A stretch of 17,394 nt of DNA from Ruminococcus sp. (lineage in GTDB: Bacteria; Bacillota; Clostridia; Oscillospirales; Ruminococcaceae). The stretch lies in NCBI GenBank assembly GCA_019417865.1, contig DYCW01000198.1:1-17394 (forward strand). The letters are read 5' to 3'. Positions 1-6,702 of the stretch are shown here, piece after piece. Both the position numbers and the translations under genes were made by a program. Position 1 is the stretch's first letter. Each line of letters starts with the position of its first letter. The notes beneath the pieces were generated by a model. It was given only the letters and a program-made list of their open reading frames with translations, searched no databases and had not been told where the DNA came from.

Positions 1-758
1 TGGCAGAGGTGTTCCATGATGCGTGGGATGAACCGCAGCTGATCTTTGGTCAGCTCAATTAACCGCAAGCCCTGCTCTCGATAGGCATTGGCAATTGCCT
101 TGATCGTTGCCGATTTTCCCGTTCCGGCATCTCCGGCAAGCAGCACATTGGCTGCATATTTTCCGGCAAGCAGTGCCTTTGTGTTGTCAATCACAATATT
201 CCGTTCCCGTTCGTAGCCGACCATCTGGTCGAGGGAAATCGGGTCAGGGTAACAAATGGGAATGATTTCGCCGTTGGTATCCAGTGTAAACATATGATAC
301 TGGGCATACAATCCATAGCCATGCCGGTCGATGGCAGCTACTCGCTCATGATAGGCAGCTGACAAATCCATTTTGCGGATATTCCAAGTCGGTAAATCCG
401 GGAAGAACGGCATCTCTGCCTGAAGCTGAGAGGCAGTCAGCATGGCGATTTTCTGGAACAGCTTTAATTCCGTTTTCAAGCAGTTTTTCATGGCATCGGA
501 AACCGGTTTTCCAGCTCCAATCCGCTGCACATAAACAGTTTCTTCTTCCAGTACAATCTTTTCAATATAGTCCGTTAAGTTATCTGTTGATGCATAGAGT
601 GCTGCAACAACGGCACTGTATGCACGAATTTGTTTTGCCATATCTTTTCGTTCGATATGACAAAAGTCCATGAGTGCATGGATGACTGGATTTTGCTGCA
701 AGCCACGGAATAGCACCAGTGCATCCAGTCCATACCCCAGTTCTTCTTTTAAAGTCAT
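1..758 (-). CDS. DUF815-type AAA+ ATP-binding protein (3' end outside window)
   Basis: The minus-strand frame is open from an ATG at 758 to the window edge, giving 252 codons of the N-terminal part; the stop lies outside. A Walker A motif GDAGTGKS is visible at residues 209-216. It is followed by a stretch of the form AYREQGLRLIELTKDQL, which is typical of the DUF815 family of predicted P-loop ATPases. The roughly 180 residues before the P-loop are helical and variable, as usual for this family. GAGG stands about 11-14 bases before the ATG, an acceptable but not ideal ribosome site. The role of the family is not established. The gene is last in a minus-strand series after leuB, with a 62-base gap to the gene upstream. 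The Walker B and sensor regions would lie beyond the window and cannot be checked. Confidence 0.85.
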   Translation of the reverse strand, partial: MTLKEELGYGLDALVLFRGLQQNPVIHALMDFCHIERKDMAKQIRAYSAVVAALYASTDNLTDYIEKIVLEEETVYVQRIGAGKPVSDAMKNCLKTELKLFQKIAMLTASQLQAEMPFFPDLPTWNIRKMDLSAAYHERVAAIDRHGYGLYAQYHMFTLDTNGEIIPICYPDPISLDQMVGYERERNIVIDNTKALLAGKYAANVLLAGDAGTGKSATIKAIANAYREQGLRLIELTKDQLRFIPRIMEHLC

Positions 759-820
759 AAAAGGTTCATCCTCTTTTCCGTTATGGGTTCTGTTGCTTGA
801 TTTACAATATCATTATAATA

Positions 821-1315
821 TTACAGTTCGAGTAATGCCTCTGCTTCATATTCATTAAAGGCATAGTCACCGGCTCCAATGGTGCAACGCTGTGTCGCAT
901 ATGTCATGAAGCCCACATCGTGTTCTTCATCCCATGTGCATTCTGCTTCTACACCGATACAGCAAAGACCGTCTTTCTGTTCATTCATAATACAAATGGA
1001 GTGCGGAGACAGCAAATTACGAAACGCCTGTATGTCTGTTACATCTGGCATGATTTGCTGCATTTCTTCCGGTTCATATCCATATAGTTCCTGAAGCTCT
1101 GCATATTGTTCCAATAAAGTGGAGAGCAGCAGGTTTAGAATTGCTTCCTGATTTTCCTGAAGAAATGCAACTGTATGTAGGTGGGCATTCGTAACTGTTT
1201 CCTCATCAATAGAAACATCCAATTCCAGTTCTTTTCCGAAGAATGCATTCCAGTCTGGAAGAGAAATCGTGGTTTCATAGCCATATTCTGTTTTTTGAAA
1301 AATAGATTGTTTCAT
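821..1315 (-). CDS. small acidic protein, probably DUF6985 family
   Basis: The protein has 164 residues, is strongly acidic, and has no signal peptide or membrane segment. A central helical region (about 50-100) is followed by a C-terminal beta-rich part with the pattern ECTWDEEHDVGFMTY near residues 124-138, then IGAGDYAF. This C-terminal pattern resembles the DUF6985 family from memory; I could not search it. Members are small cytosolic proteins of unknown function that are often found scattered or near polymorphic-toxin immunity genes. It follows the GNAT fragment by 22 bases and precedes the DUF815 ATPase by 62 bases, so co-transcription is possible. The ribosome site (AAGTGAG) is weak. 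An immunity or SUKH-like role would be speculation, since no toxin gene is nearby. Confidence 0.7.
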   Translation of the reverse strand: MKQSIFQKTEYGYETTISLPDWNAFFGKELELDVSIDEETVTNAHLHTVAFLQENQEAILNLLLSTLLEQYAELQELYGYEPEEMQQIMPDVTDIQAFRNLLSPHSICIMNEQKDGLCCIGVEAECTWDEEHDVGFMTYATQRCTIGAGDYAFNEYEAEALLEL

Positions 1316-1337
1316 AAAATTTTCTCACTTTCCATTT

Positions 1338-1583
1338 TTAAAAAGAATAGGAATTTCTTTTTTCTGCCTTATTTTCCAATACTGCAATTTGTGTAAAGGT
1401 GTGGAGAAATTTTTCATGCCATTCCGCAGGGGCTATTCTTGTAGGTGCCCACGCTTGCAACTGCTCCGGTGTATAGTCCTTTTGATTGATAATATGAATG
1501 GTTTCATAGAATAATTTTCCTAAATCTTGCAAGTCGGAAGACTGATAGGGACGCAGCTGTAAGACATCCTGAAAATAAAGCAT
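1338..1583 (-). pseudogene. truncated GNAT-family N-acetyltransferase
   Basis: The 81 codons hold only the N-terminal part of a GNAT acetyltransferase: LRPYQSSDLQDLGKLFYETI is the typical first strand and helix, and DYTPEQLQAWAP is characteristic of YafP-like members. Full-length relatives are about 150 residues and need the acetyl-CoA binding loop (Q/RxxGxG/A) in the second half. That half is absent here. After IAVLENK the homology-like pattern stops, an unrelated tail (AEKRNSYSF) follows, and the frame closes 22 bases before the next gene. The likely cause is a deletion, so no enzymatic activity is expected. The start ATG lies 8 bases after the leuB stop and has no clear Shine-Dalgarno, suggesting a decayed gene carried along in the leuB transcript. 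Confidence 0.7.
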
Positions 1584-1591
1584 TGTTTTTC

Positions 1592-2674
1592 TTATAGCAA
1601 TTCGATGATTTTAGCGGTACATTCTGTGCAGGACAACGGTGTAACCCCTTCTTTTGCCAAGTCTGCTGTCCGGTAGCCAGCTTCCAGATACTTGTCTACA
1701 TCATCTTCGATTGCCTTTGCCTCGTCCATCAGACCAAATGAATAGCGTAGCATCATAGCAGCAGAGAGAATCGTTGCAATCGGGTTTGCTTTGTTCTGAC
1801 CGGCAATATCCGGTGCAGAGCCGTGAATGGGTTCATACAATCCACGCTTGGTGCTGCCCAGAGAAGCCGATGGCAGCATGCCAATGGAGCCAGTAATCTG
1901 AGACGCTTCATCAGACAGAATGTCACCAAACATATTAGAAGTTACGACGACATCAAATTGTTTCGGATTTTTGACCAGCTGCATGGCTGCATTGTCTACC
2001 AGCATATCGGTGCAGGTCACATCTGGATAATCTTTTGCAACCTCATGTACGACTTCTCTCCACAGGCGGGAGCTTTCCAGTACGTTTGCCTTGTCAATCG
2101 AAATAACACTTTTGTTCCGCTTCTGTGCGGTTTCAAATGCAACTTTGGCAATTCGCTCAATCTCCATCCGGCTGTAGCATTCCGTGTCATAGGCTTCCTC
2201 GCCGTATTTGCCGGTTCTTCTGCCCCGTTCGCCGAAGTAAATACCGCCGGTCAGTTCCCGTACCATCATGATATCAAAGCCCTTTGCAACGATATCCTCT
2301 CTCAGCGGACAGTCACCTTTCAGTGCCGGATAGAGTTTTGCTGGACGCAGGTTGGTAAACAGTCCCATTGCCTCCCGAATGCCGAGCAGAGCCTTTTCCG
2401 GACGCAGATGCGGCGGCATTTCGTCCCACTTGGAGTGACCGACTGCACCACCGACTGCACCTAACAGCACGCTGTCGCTTGCCAGACAGCCGTCCACGGT
2501 TTCCTTTGGCAATGGAATCCCCGTTGCATCGATGGCACAGCCACCGATGAGATAAGGGGTGCATGTAAAGGTATGACCATACTTTTCACCGATTTTTTTC
2601 AGGACAGCCACAGCACTGTCTACGATTTCTGGACCAATGCCGTCGCCTTTGAGTAAAGCAATATTATAATTCAT
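1592..2674 (-). CDS. leuB: 3-isopropylmalate dehydrogenase
   Basis: LeuB oxidises and decarboxylates 3-isopropylmalate with NAD+, giving 4-methyl-2-oxopentanoate, the last step before transamination to leucine. The protein is 360 residues, full length for the family. Visible are LLKGDGIGPEIV (7-18), the substrate-binding RPEKALLGIR (91-100), RELTGGIYFGER (139-150) with the catalytic Tyr146, Lys195 in SIDKANVLE, and the metal-binding Asp227, Asp251 and Asp255. The nucleotide-binding segment LYEPIHGSAPDIAGQNKANP starts at about 279. GGAG lies 8 bases before the ATG. The gene is separated from leuCD by about 2.2 kb of accessory genes and has its own promoter (2750-2778), downstream of a terminator. 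Confidence 0.98.
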   Translation of the reverse strand: MNYNIALLKGDGIGPEIVDSAVAVLKKIGEKYGHTFTCTPYLIGGCAIDATGIPLPKETVDGCLASDSVLLGAVGGAVGHSKWDEMPPHLRPEKALLGIREAMGLFTNLRPAKLYPALKGDCPLREDIVAKGFDIMMVRELTGGIYFGERGRRTGKYGEEAYDTECYSRMEIERIAKVAFETAQKRNKSVISIDKANVLESSRLWREVVHEVAKDYPDVTCTDMLVDNAAMQLVKNPKQFDVVVTSNMFGDILSDEASQITGSIGMLPSASLGSTKRGLYEPIHGSAPDIAGQNKANPIATILSAAMMLRYSFGLMDEAKAIEDDVDKYLEAGYRTADLAKEGVTPLSCTECTAKIIELL

Positions 2675-2710
2675 GAGAAGGACTCCTTTTTATTAGAATT
2701 TTGAGAGACT

Positions 2711-2728
2711 GCCGGTAAAAATACCGGC
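2711..2728 (-). other. hairpin in the leuB 5' untranslated region
   Basis: A perfect 7-bp stem (GCCGGTA / TACCGGC) with a four-base loop lies about 37-54 bases before the leuB ATG. It can be extended by GAGA/TCTC across an internal loop. On the leuB transcript it is followed by AGTCTCTC rather than a T-run, so it does not look like a terminator. It may stabilise the mRNA 5' end or be regulatory; its function is unknown. Confidence 0.5.
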
Positions 2729-2749
2729 ATTTTCTCCAGATACTTCTTT

Positions 2750-2778
2750 ATTATACATCATATCGGTGTGAATTACAA
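2750..2778 (-). promoter_or_regulatory. leuB promoter
   Basis: On the minus strand TTGTAA and a perfect TATAAT are separated by exactly 17 bases. Transcription would start near 2743, about 70 bases before the leuB ATG. The site lies between the terminator of the AraC-type gene and leuB, which implies that leuB can be transcribed independently of the ilvD-leuCD block. Confidence 0.75.
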
Positions 2779-2808
2779 GGTTTTTGTAAAAATTCTGTGG
2801 TTTCCTAC

Positions 2809-2839
2809 AAAAAACCGATGCAGCATGACACTGCATCGG
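2809..2839 (-). terminator. intrinsic terminator after the AraC-type gene
   Basis: A perfect 9-bp stem (CCGATGCAG / CTGCATCGG) with a 7-base loop is followed on the minus strand by six T residues (2814 to 2809). It begins about 70 bases after the stop of the AraC-type gene and separates it from the leuB promoter. Confidence 0.85.
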
Positions 2840-2908
2840 CATTTTGTTTCCTGCCTTTGAGGGCATCAAAATCTTTGTCTTTTTCATCACGTAACGGCGG
2901 ACGGATCA

Positions 2909-3802
2909 TCAGCGGTCATTCGCAGCCTTTTCCCGTACTGGAATCCAGATGGCACTTTCATAGTCGGGGGACTGCATGTCAATGGGTTTGTCACTGTACC
3001 ATTCCACACTGTAGCCGTCGGCAAGTTCATAGTGTGGATTGCCCGGCAGCCATTCCTTGAAAATCCGTGTGTTAATGGTTTGCAATGCAGCGGGAAGTGG
3101 ACCGACACAGCGAAAGACTGCCCATGTGAAAGCTGGCAGGGTATACAGCTCCATGCCATCCGGCACAGCACCGCCGTCATATTTTCCGGCAATCATGTAC
3201 CGAAATGTTCCGTCCTCTGTGACATCAATGCAGACGCCCAGTTGTCCAATTTTGCATCGAATCAGAGCTGCCATCCAATCCGCAGAATATTTCTGCTGCT
3301 GACAGTTCTGTGCAAATTCTGACCAGAACAACGGAATTTTTTCATAGGAATCGGTTTCCGAGAACGTCTTTGAAAATCCGATAAGCTGTAAGGCATCCAT
3401 GTTTTGAATCGTATAATCCATATCTGTTCCTCCTTGAATGGAAATTGTGATTTTCAGAGGCAGAAAGGGACGAATCAACGAAGCATGGCTGCTGAGCTGG
3501 CTGGGTGGAATACCATGAAATCGAGTAAATGCTTTCGCAAAGCTTTCTGGTGTTTCATAGCCATATCGGAATGCCACATCAATTACCTTTTCTTTTTTTG
3601 CCAGCAAATCCAATGCTGCCAGATATAGCCGCCGGTTACGCAAATATTCCTTGACGGAATAACCTGTCACAATTTGAAATCCACGCTGAAAGTAAAACGG
3701 AGAGATGTGTACCGTTGCTGCAATTTCTGTAATACGGATATCCTCCAGCAAGTGCTGTTCCATGTAGTCGATGGATTTGCGTAGGGCTTGCATCCATTCC
3801 AT
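2909..3802 (-). CDS. AraC-family regulator with GyrI-like effector domain
   Basis: This predicted cytosolic transcription factor has 297 residues. The N-terminal 105 residues form the double helix-turn-helix of AraC/XylS proteins: first helix pair about 25-45 (ITEIAATVHISPFYFQRGFQ), second about 73-96 (VIDVAFRYGYETPESFAKAF), then RFHGIPPS. From about residue 129 a GyrI-like small-molecule binding domain follows, with YTLPAFTWAVFRCVGPLP and a C-terminal SPDYESAIWIPV. This layout is like Rob/SoxS-type regulators fused to a multidrug-binding domain, so the ligand may be a drug or metabolite; it cannot be told from sequence. An in-frame GTG at 3811 would extend it by three residues, but GGAGG spaced 8 bases from the ATG at 3802 decides for the ATG. 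The gene has its own promoter embedded in a palindrome and its own terminator. Confidence 0.92.
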   Translation of the reverse strand: MEWMQALRKSIDYMEQHLLEDIRITEIAATVHISPFYFQRGFQIVTGYSVKEYLRNRRLYLAALDLLAKKEKVIDVAFRYGYETPESFAKAFTRFHGIPPSQLSSHASLIRPFLPLKITISIQGGTDMDYTIQNMDALQLIGFSKTFSETDSYEKIPLFWSEFAQNCQQQKYSADWMAALIRCKIGQLGVCIDVTEDGTFRYMIAGKYDGGAVPDGMELYTLPAFTWAVFRCVGPLPAALQTINTRIFKEWLPGNPHYELADGYSVEWYSDKPIDMQSPDYESAIWIPVREKAANDR

Positions 3803-3813
3803 TTTCCTCACCT

Positions 3814-3838
3814 CCTGTTCTGATTATACCAGAACAGG
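3814..3838. promoter_or_regulatory. inverted-repeat operator over the -10 box of the AraC-type gene
   Basis: A perfect 9-bp inverted repeat, CCTGTTCTG (3814-3822) and CAGAACAGG (3830-3838), is separated by 7 bases that contain the minus-strand TATAAT box (3823-3828). Transcription would begin inside or next to one arm, so this acts as a DNA site rather than an RNA hairpin. A repressor or the AraC-type protein itself binding here would block RNA polymerase. The arm nearest the gene runs into its ribosome site. Confidence 0.65.
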
Positions 3839-3851
3839 GAAGCACTGTCCT
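3823..3851 (-). promoter_or_regulatory. promoter of the AraC-type gene
   Basis: On the minus strand a perfect TATAAT (3823-3828) is preceded, after a 17-base spacer, by AGGACA (3846-3851), a 4 of 6 match to TTGACA. The weak -35 is consistent with an activated or tightly regulated promoter. Confidence 0.6.
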
Positions 3852-3910
3852 GTCATTTTCTGCACAGTTTTGTCTGGTTTCAAGCTTTCACATTGGTTCC
3901 ATAGACGGCT

Positions 3911-4378
3911 TCAAATGGATGCAGCAGTTCCCTGCATAAGTGGGTCGAGGTAGGCAACCGCCGCTGTTGTAGCACGTGCTCCCTTTATCCCTTCCGGATG
4001 ATTGTGAGTCACAGCTGTTACGCTGTCACTCATTTGCAGAGCTTCTTCCAATGTGTCCGCAGCAAATCCGCAAGCACTGACCCCATTGCCAAAGCTGTTG
4101 TAAGGTTTGGGATGGTCGCTGTAAATCCAGTCGAAAAAGGTTCCACCGAACCCGCTGGCAGGATAGGGTCGTCCGATTTTCTGCATCCATTGTACCGCTG
4201 CTTCCGATAGGTTTGCACCATTGGTTTTATGATCCAGTACTGCCTTTGTCACAGCAAGGGACAGGATACTGTCATCTGTTGGGAAACATTCTTTTGTAAA
4301 CAGGGCAAAGTCTTTTTTTCGGTAATTGTGAAATTCAAAACGAGAGCCGGCGATATCGCCAATGATAGCACCAATCAT
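3911..4378 (-). pseudogene. C-terminally truncated ADP-ribosylglycohydrolase (DraG/ARH family)
   Basis: The 155 codons start like a normal ADP-ribosylglycohydrolase: MIGAIIGDIAGSRFE, the metal-binding TDDSILSLAV at about residues 34-43 (Asp35, Asp36), a GNG motif (97-99), and HNHPEGIKGARATTAAVAYL at about 125-144. Family members are usually about 250-300 residues and need a second metal-binding motif (GGDTDT-like) in the C-terminal half. That half is missing: the frame stops 13 residues after AVAYL, and no continuation is seen in the roughly 100 bases before the AraC-type promoter. AAGGAG before the ATG is intact. It is probably a remnant from a deletion; a functional short form is unlikely because the active site is incomplete. 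Confidence 0.75.
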
Positions 4379-4391
4379 GAGAAAACTCCTT

Positions 4392-4886
4392 CTATCGATA
4401 AATACAATTATCCTCTAAATTTTGATAATACGCATCATTTTCCCAAGAAGAGTGGCTGGTGTCACAACCAACATACACTACCTTGTTCCCTCGGATCACG
4501 AATCCAATACATTCGCCCCATTCGCCTTCCCCCTCGACTGAATAAGCGACTTCATCCGTTTGTGGAACTTCAACTGTTAAGGATGTGAACCAGCTATAGT
4601 GCAGAATCTCTCTGATTGTTTTCAGTTTGGGTAACGTGTAATCTGTATCAACGCCTTCAAAAATATTGCAGCATTTAATGATATTTTCACAGATCGTATC
4701 TATCATCGTAACCGGCATATTGTTAAAATGTGCAATACATTTTTCAGCATAATCTATGATTGTGTGGTTCTCCAAACATACAAACAGCATATCATCTTCC
4801 TCATTTTTGAAGATTTTGCTTTGAAATGTGCCTTCCATGGGGGATTCTGTTTCAGAATCGTCAAGATAGGTTAGGTTTTCAATCAT
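4392..4886 (-). CDS. small acidic protein of unknown function
   Basis: This is a 164-residue, acidic, cytosolic-looking protein without a signal peptide or membrane segment, and I do not firmly recognise it. The C-terminal third carries VEGEGEWGECIGFVIRGNKV and YVGCDTSHSSWEND. The pattern of a Trp-Gly-Glu acidic stretch followed by a hydrophobic strand recalls small immunity-type or DUF6985-like proteins, and it is the same length as the protein at 821-1315. That similarity is only suggestive. The gene starts 18 bases after leuD with GGGAG as ribosome site, and the truncated ADP-ribosylglycohydrolase follows after 13 bases, so it is probably co-transcribed with leuCD. Confidence 0.65.
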   Translation of the reverse strand: MIENLTYLDDSETESPMEGTFQSKIFKNEEDDMLFVCLENHTIIDYAEKCIAHFNNMPVTMIDTICENIIKCCNIFEGVDTDYTLPKLKTIREILHYSWFTSLTVEVPQTDEVAYSVEGEGEWGECIGFVIRGNKVVYVGCDTSHSSWENDAYYQNLEDNCIYR

Positions 4887-4904
4887 GAATCAATCTCCCA
4901 CAGA

Positions 4905-5399
4905 TTACTGGACAGAGCCGTTCTGAATGGAGGCAATCAGACCGCCATTTGTGATAATGGTCTGGATGAACGGCGGAAACGGTGCTGTCTGGAAGGATTG
5001 ACCGGTGGTTTTGTCCAGCAGTACACCATTGTCCAAATCTGCTTCGACAAGATGTCCCTCTTCGATGGCTTCCGCTGCCTCCGGACATTCTACAATAGCA
5101 AGACCAATGTTAATGGCATTGCGGTAGAAAATTCGTGCAAAGCTCTTTGCGATAACCAGTGAAATGCCGCTTTCCTTGATGGCAATCGGTGCATGTTCTC
5201 TGGAAGAACCACAGCCGAAGTTTTCACCGGCAACCATAATATCGCCTTCTTTTACCCGGCTGGTAAAGGTGGTGTCCAGATCCTCCATGCAGTGAGAAGC
5301 CAGTTCTTTCTTGTCGATTGTGTTCAGATATCTTGCTGGAATAATCACATCGGTATCCACGTTATCGCCGTATTTGATGACAGTTCCTTCAAATTTCAT
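4905..5399 (-). CDS. leuD: 3-isopropylmalate dehydratase small subunit
   Basis: LeuD forms with LeuC the isomerase that converts 2-isopropylmalate to 3-isopropylmalate. The 164-residue length fits the short LeuD type that pairs with the roughly 420-residue LeuC. The swivel-domain motifs are clear: NVDTDVIIPARYLNT (13-27) and NFGCGSSREHAP (60-71), the substrate-binding loop. The start ATG overlaps the leuC stop (ATGA), with GGAGG 10 bases upstream inside leuC, so the two subunits are translationally coupled. Confidence 0.97.
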   Translation of the reverse strand: MKFEGTVIKYGDNVDTDVIIPARYLNTIDKKELASHCMEDLDTTFTSRVKEGDIMVAGENFGCGSSREHAPIAIKESGISLVIAKSFARIFYRNAINIGLAIVECPEAAEAIEEGHLVEADLDNGVLLDKTTGQSFQTAPFPPFIQTIITNGGLIASIQNGSVQ

Positions 5400-6664
5400 T
5401 TTGCCATAACCTCCTTCGGGTCAGTAATTCTGCCAGTGATCGCACTGGCTGCAGCGACTGCTGGACTTGCCAGATAGACTTCAGAAGTCGGATGACCCAT
5501 TCTGCCGACAAAGTTTCGGTTGGTGGTGGAAACAGCCCGTTCCCCCGCTGCCAGAATGCCCATATGACCGCCCAGGCACGGACCGCAGGTTGGAGTAGAA
5601 ACAATACAGCCAGCCTCAATAAAGGTCTTGAGCAGACCGTTTTCCATGGCTTTCAGGTAAATGGCCTGTGTTGCCGGAATGATGATGGCACGGACATTTT
5701 TTGCAACCTTTCTGCCCTTAAGAATGGCAGCAGCTTCTTCCATATCCCGATAGAAACCGTTGGTACAAGAACCAATTACCACTTGGTCAATCTTCACGTC
5801 GCCCACATTGTCGATGGTTCTGGTGTTGCCCGGCAGGTGCGGGAAGGCAACGGTGGATTGGATTTCGGACAGATCGATGACATAGGTTTCCTCATAAACG
5901 GCATCTTCATCTGCTGTATAAACCACCGGTTTGCGGTCGCTGTGTTCTGCCACATAGGCAAGGGTTTGTTCATCCACAGCAAAGATTCCATTCTTTGCAC
6001 CGGCTTCAATTGCCATGTTGGTCATGGTCAGACGGTCACTCATAGAGAGACTGGAAACGCCTTCGCCGACAAATTCCATCGACTTGTACAAAGCACCATC
6101 CACGCCGATCCTCCCAATGATGTGCAAAATGACATCTTTACCAGAGATATACGGATTCAGTTTGCCTTTCAGCTCGAATTTGATGGCAGACGGTACTTTA
6201 AACCATGCCTTGCCGATTGCCATACCACATGCCATATCGGTGGAACCGACACCCGTGGAGAACGCACCGAGTGCACCGTAAGTGCAAGTGTGAGAGTCTG
6301 CACCGATGACAACGTCACCGGAGACAACCAATCCTTTTTCCGGTAGCAGAGCGTGTTCAATGCCCATCTGTCCGACATCATAGAAGTGGGTGACTTCCTT
6401 TTCCTTGCAGAAATCCCGGCACATCTTGCACTGTGTAGCAGCTTTAATATCCTTGTTCGGTGCAAAGTGATCCATTACCATGGTCACTTTGTCTTTGTCA
6501 AATACTTTTTTAATGCCCAGTTTGTTAAATTCTCGGATGGCAACTGGAGAAGTGATGTCATTGCCGAGCACACGGTCGAGATTGACCAGAATCAGCTGAC
6601 CTGCCTCAACCTTTTCCAGTCCCGCATGTGCGGCAAGGATTTTTTGCGTCATGGTCATACCCAT
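5396..6664 (-). CDS. leuC: 3-isopropylmalate dehydratase large subunit
   Basis: LeuC is the [4Fe-4S] catalytic subunit of isopropylmalate isomerase. The 422 residues match the compact archaeal/clostridial LeuC class rather than the roughly 466-residue enterobacterial form. Cluster ligands are visible as Cys300 (VVIGSCTNG), Cys360 and Cys363 (TPTCGPCLGG). The aconitase motif GADSHTCTYGALG lies at 121-133. GAGG stands about 8 bases before the ATG at 6664; internal ATGs at codons 3 and 5 are possible but less well spaced. It follows ilvD by 38 bases and overlaps leuD by four bases. The exposed Fe-S cluster makes it an oxygen-sensitive step, which suits an anaerobe. Confidence 0.97.
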   Translation of the reverse strand: MGMTMTQKILAAHAGLEKVEAGQLILVNLDRVLGNDITSPVAIREFNKLGIKKVFDKDKVTMVMDHFAPNKDIKAATQCKMCRDFCKEKEVTHFYDVGQMGIEHALLPEKGLVVSGDVVIGADSHTCTYGALGAFSTGVGSTDMACGMAIGKAWFKVPSAIKFELKGKLNPYISGKDVILHIIGRIGVDGALYKSMEFVGEGVSSLSMSDRLTMTNMAIEAGAKNGIFAVDEQTLAYVAEHSDRKPVVYTADEDAVYEETYVIDLSEIQSTVAFPHLPGNTRTIDNVGDVKIDQVVIGSCTNGFYRDMEEAAAILKGRKVAKNVRAIIIPATQAIYLKAMENGLLKTFIEAGCIVSTPTCGPCLGGHMGILAAGERAVSTTNRNFVGRMGHPTSEVYLASPAVAAASAITGRITDPKEVMAK

Positions 6665-6702
6665 AGATTTTTCCTCGCTTTCATATGATCGTAGTTTAAA
6701 AT

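Noticed and set aside
1823..2464. 213-codon plus-strand open frame
   Set aside because: It is antisense to leuB with no recognisable domain.
2693..2890. 65-codon minus-strand open frame between the AraC-type gene and leuB
   Set aside because: It spans the terminator and the leuB promoter, and its composition looks non-coding.
5492..6346. 284-codon plus-strand open frame
   Set aside because: It is antisense to leuC, which is unmistakable; the frame has no family features and is a codon-usage shadow.
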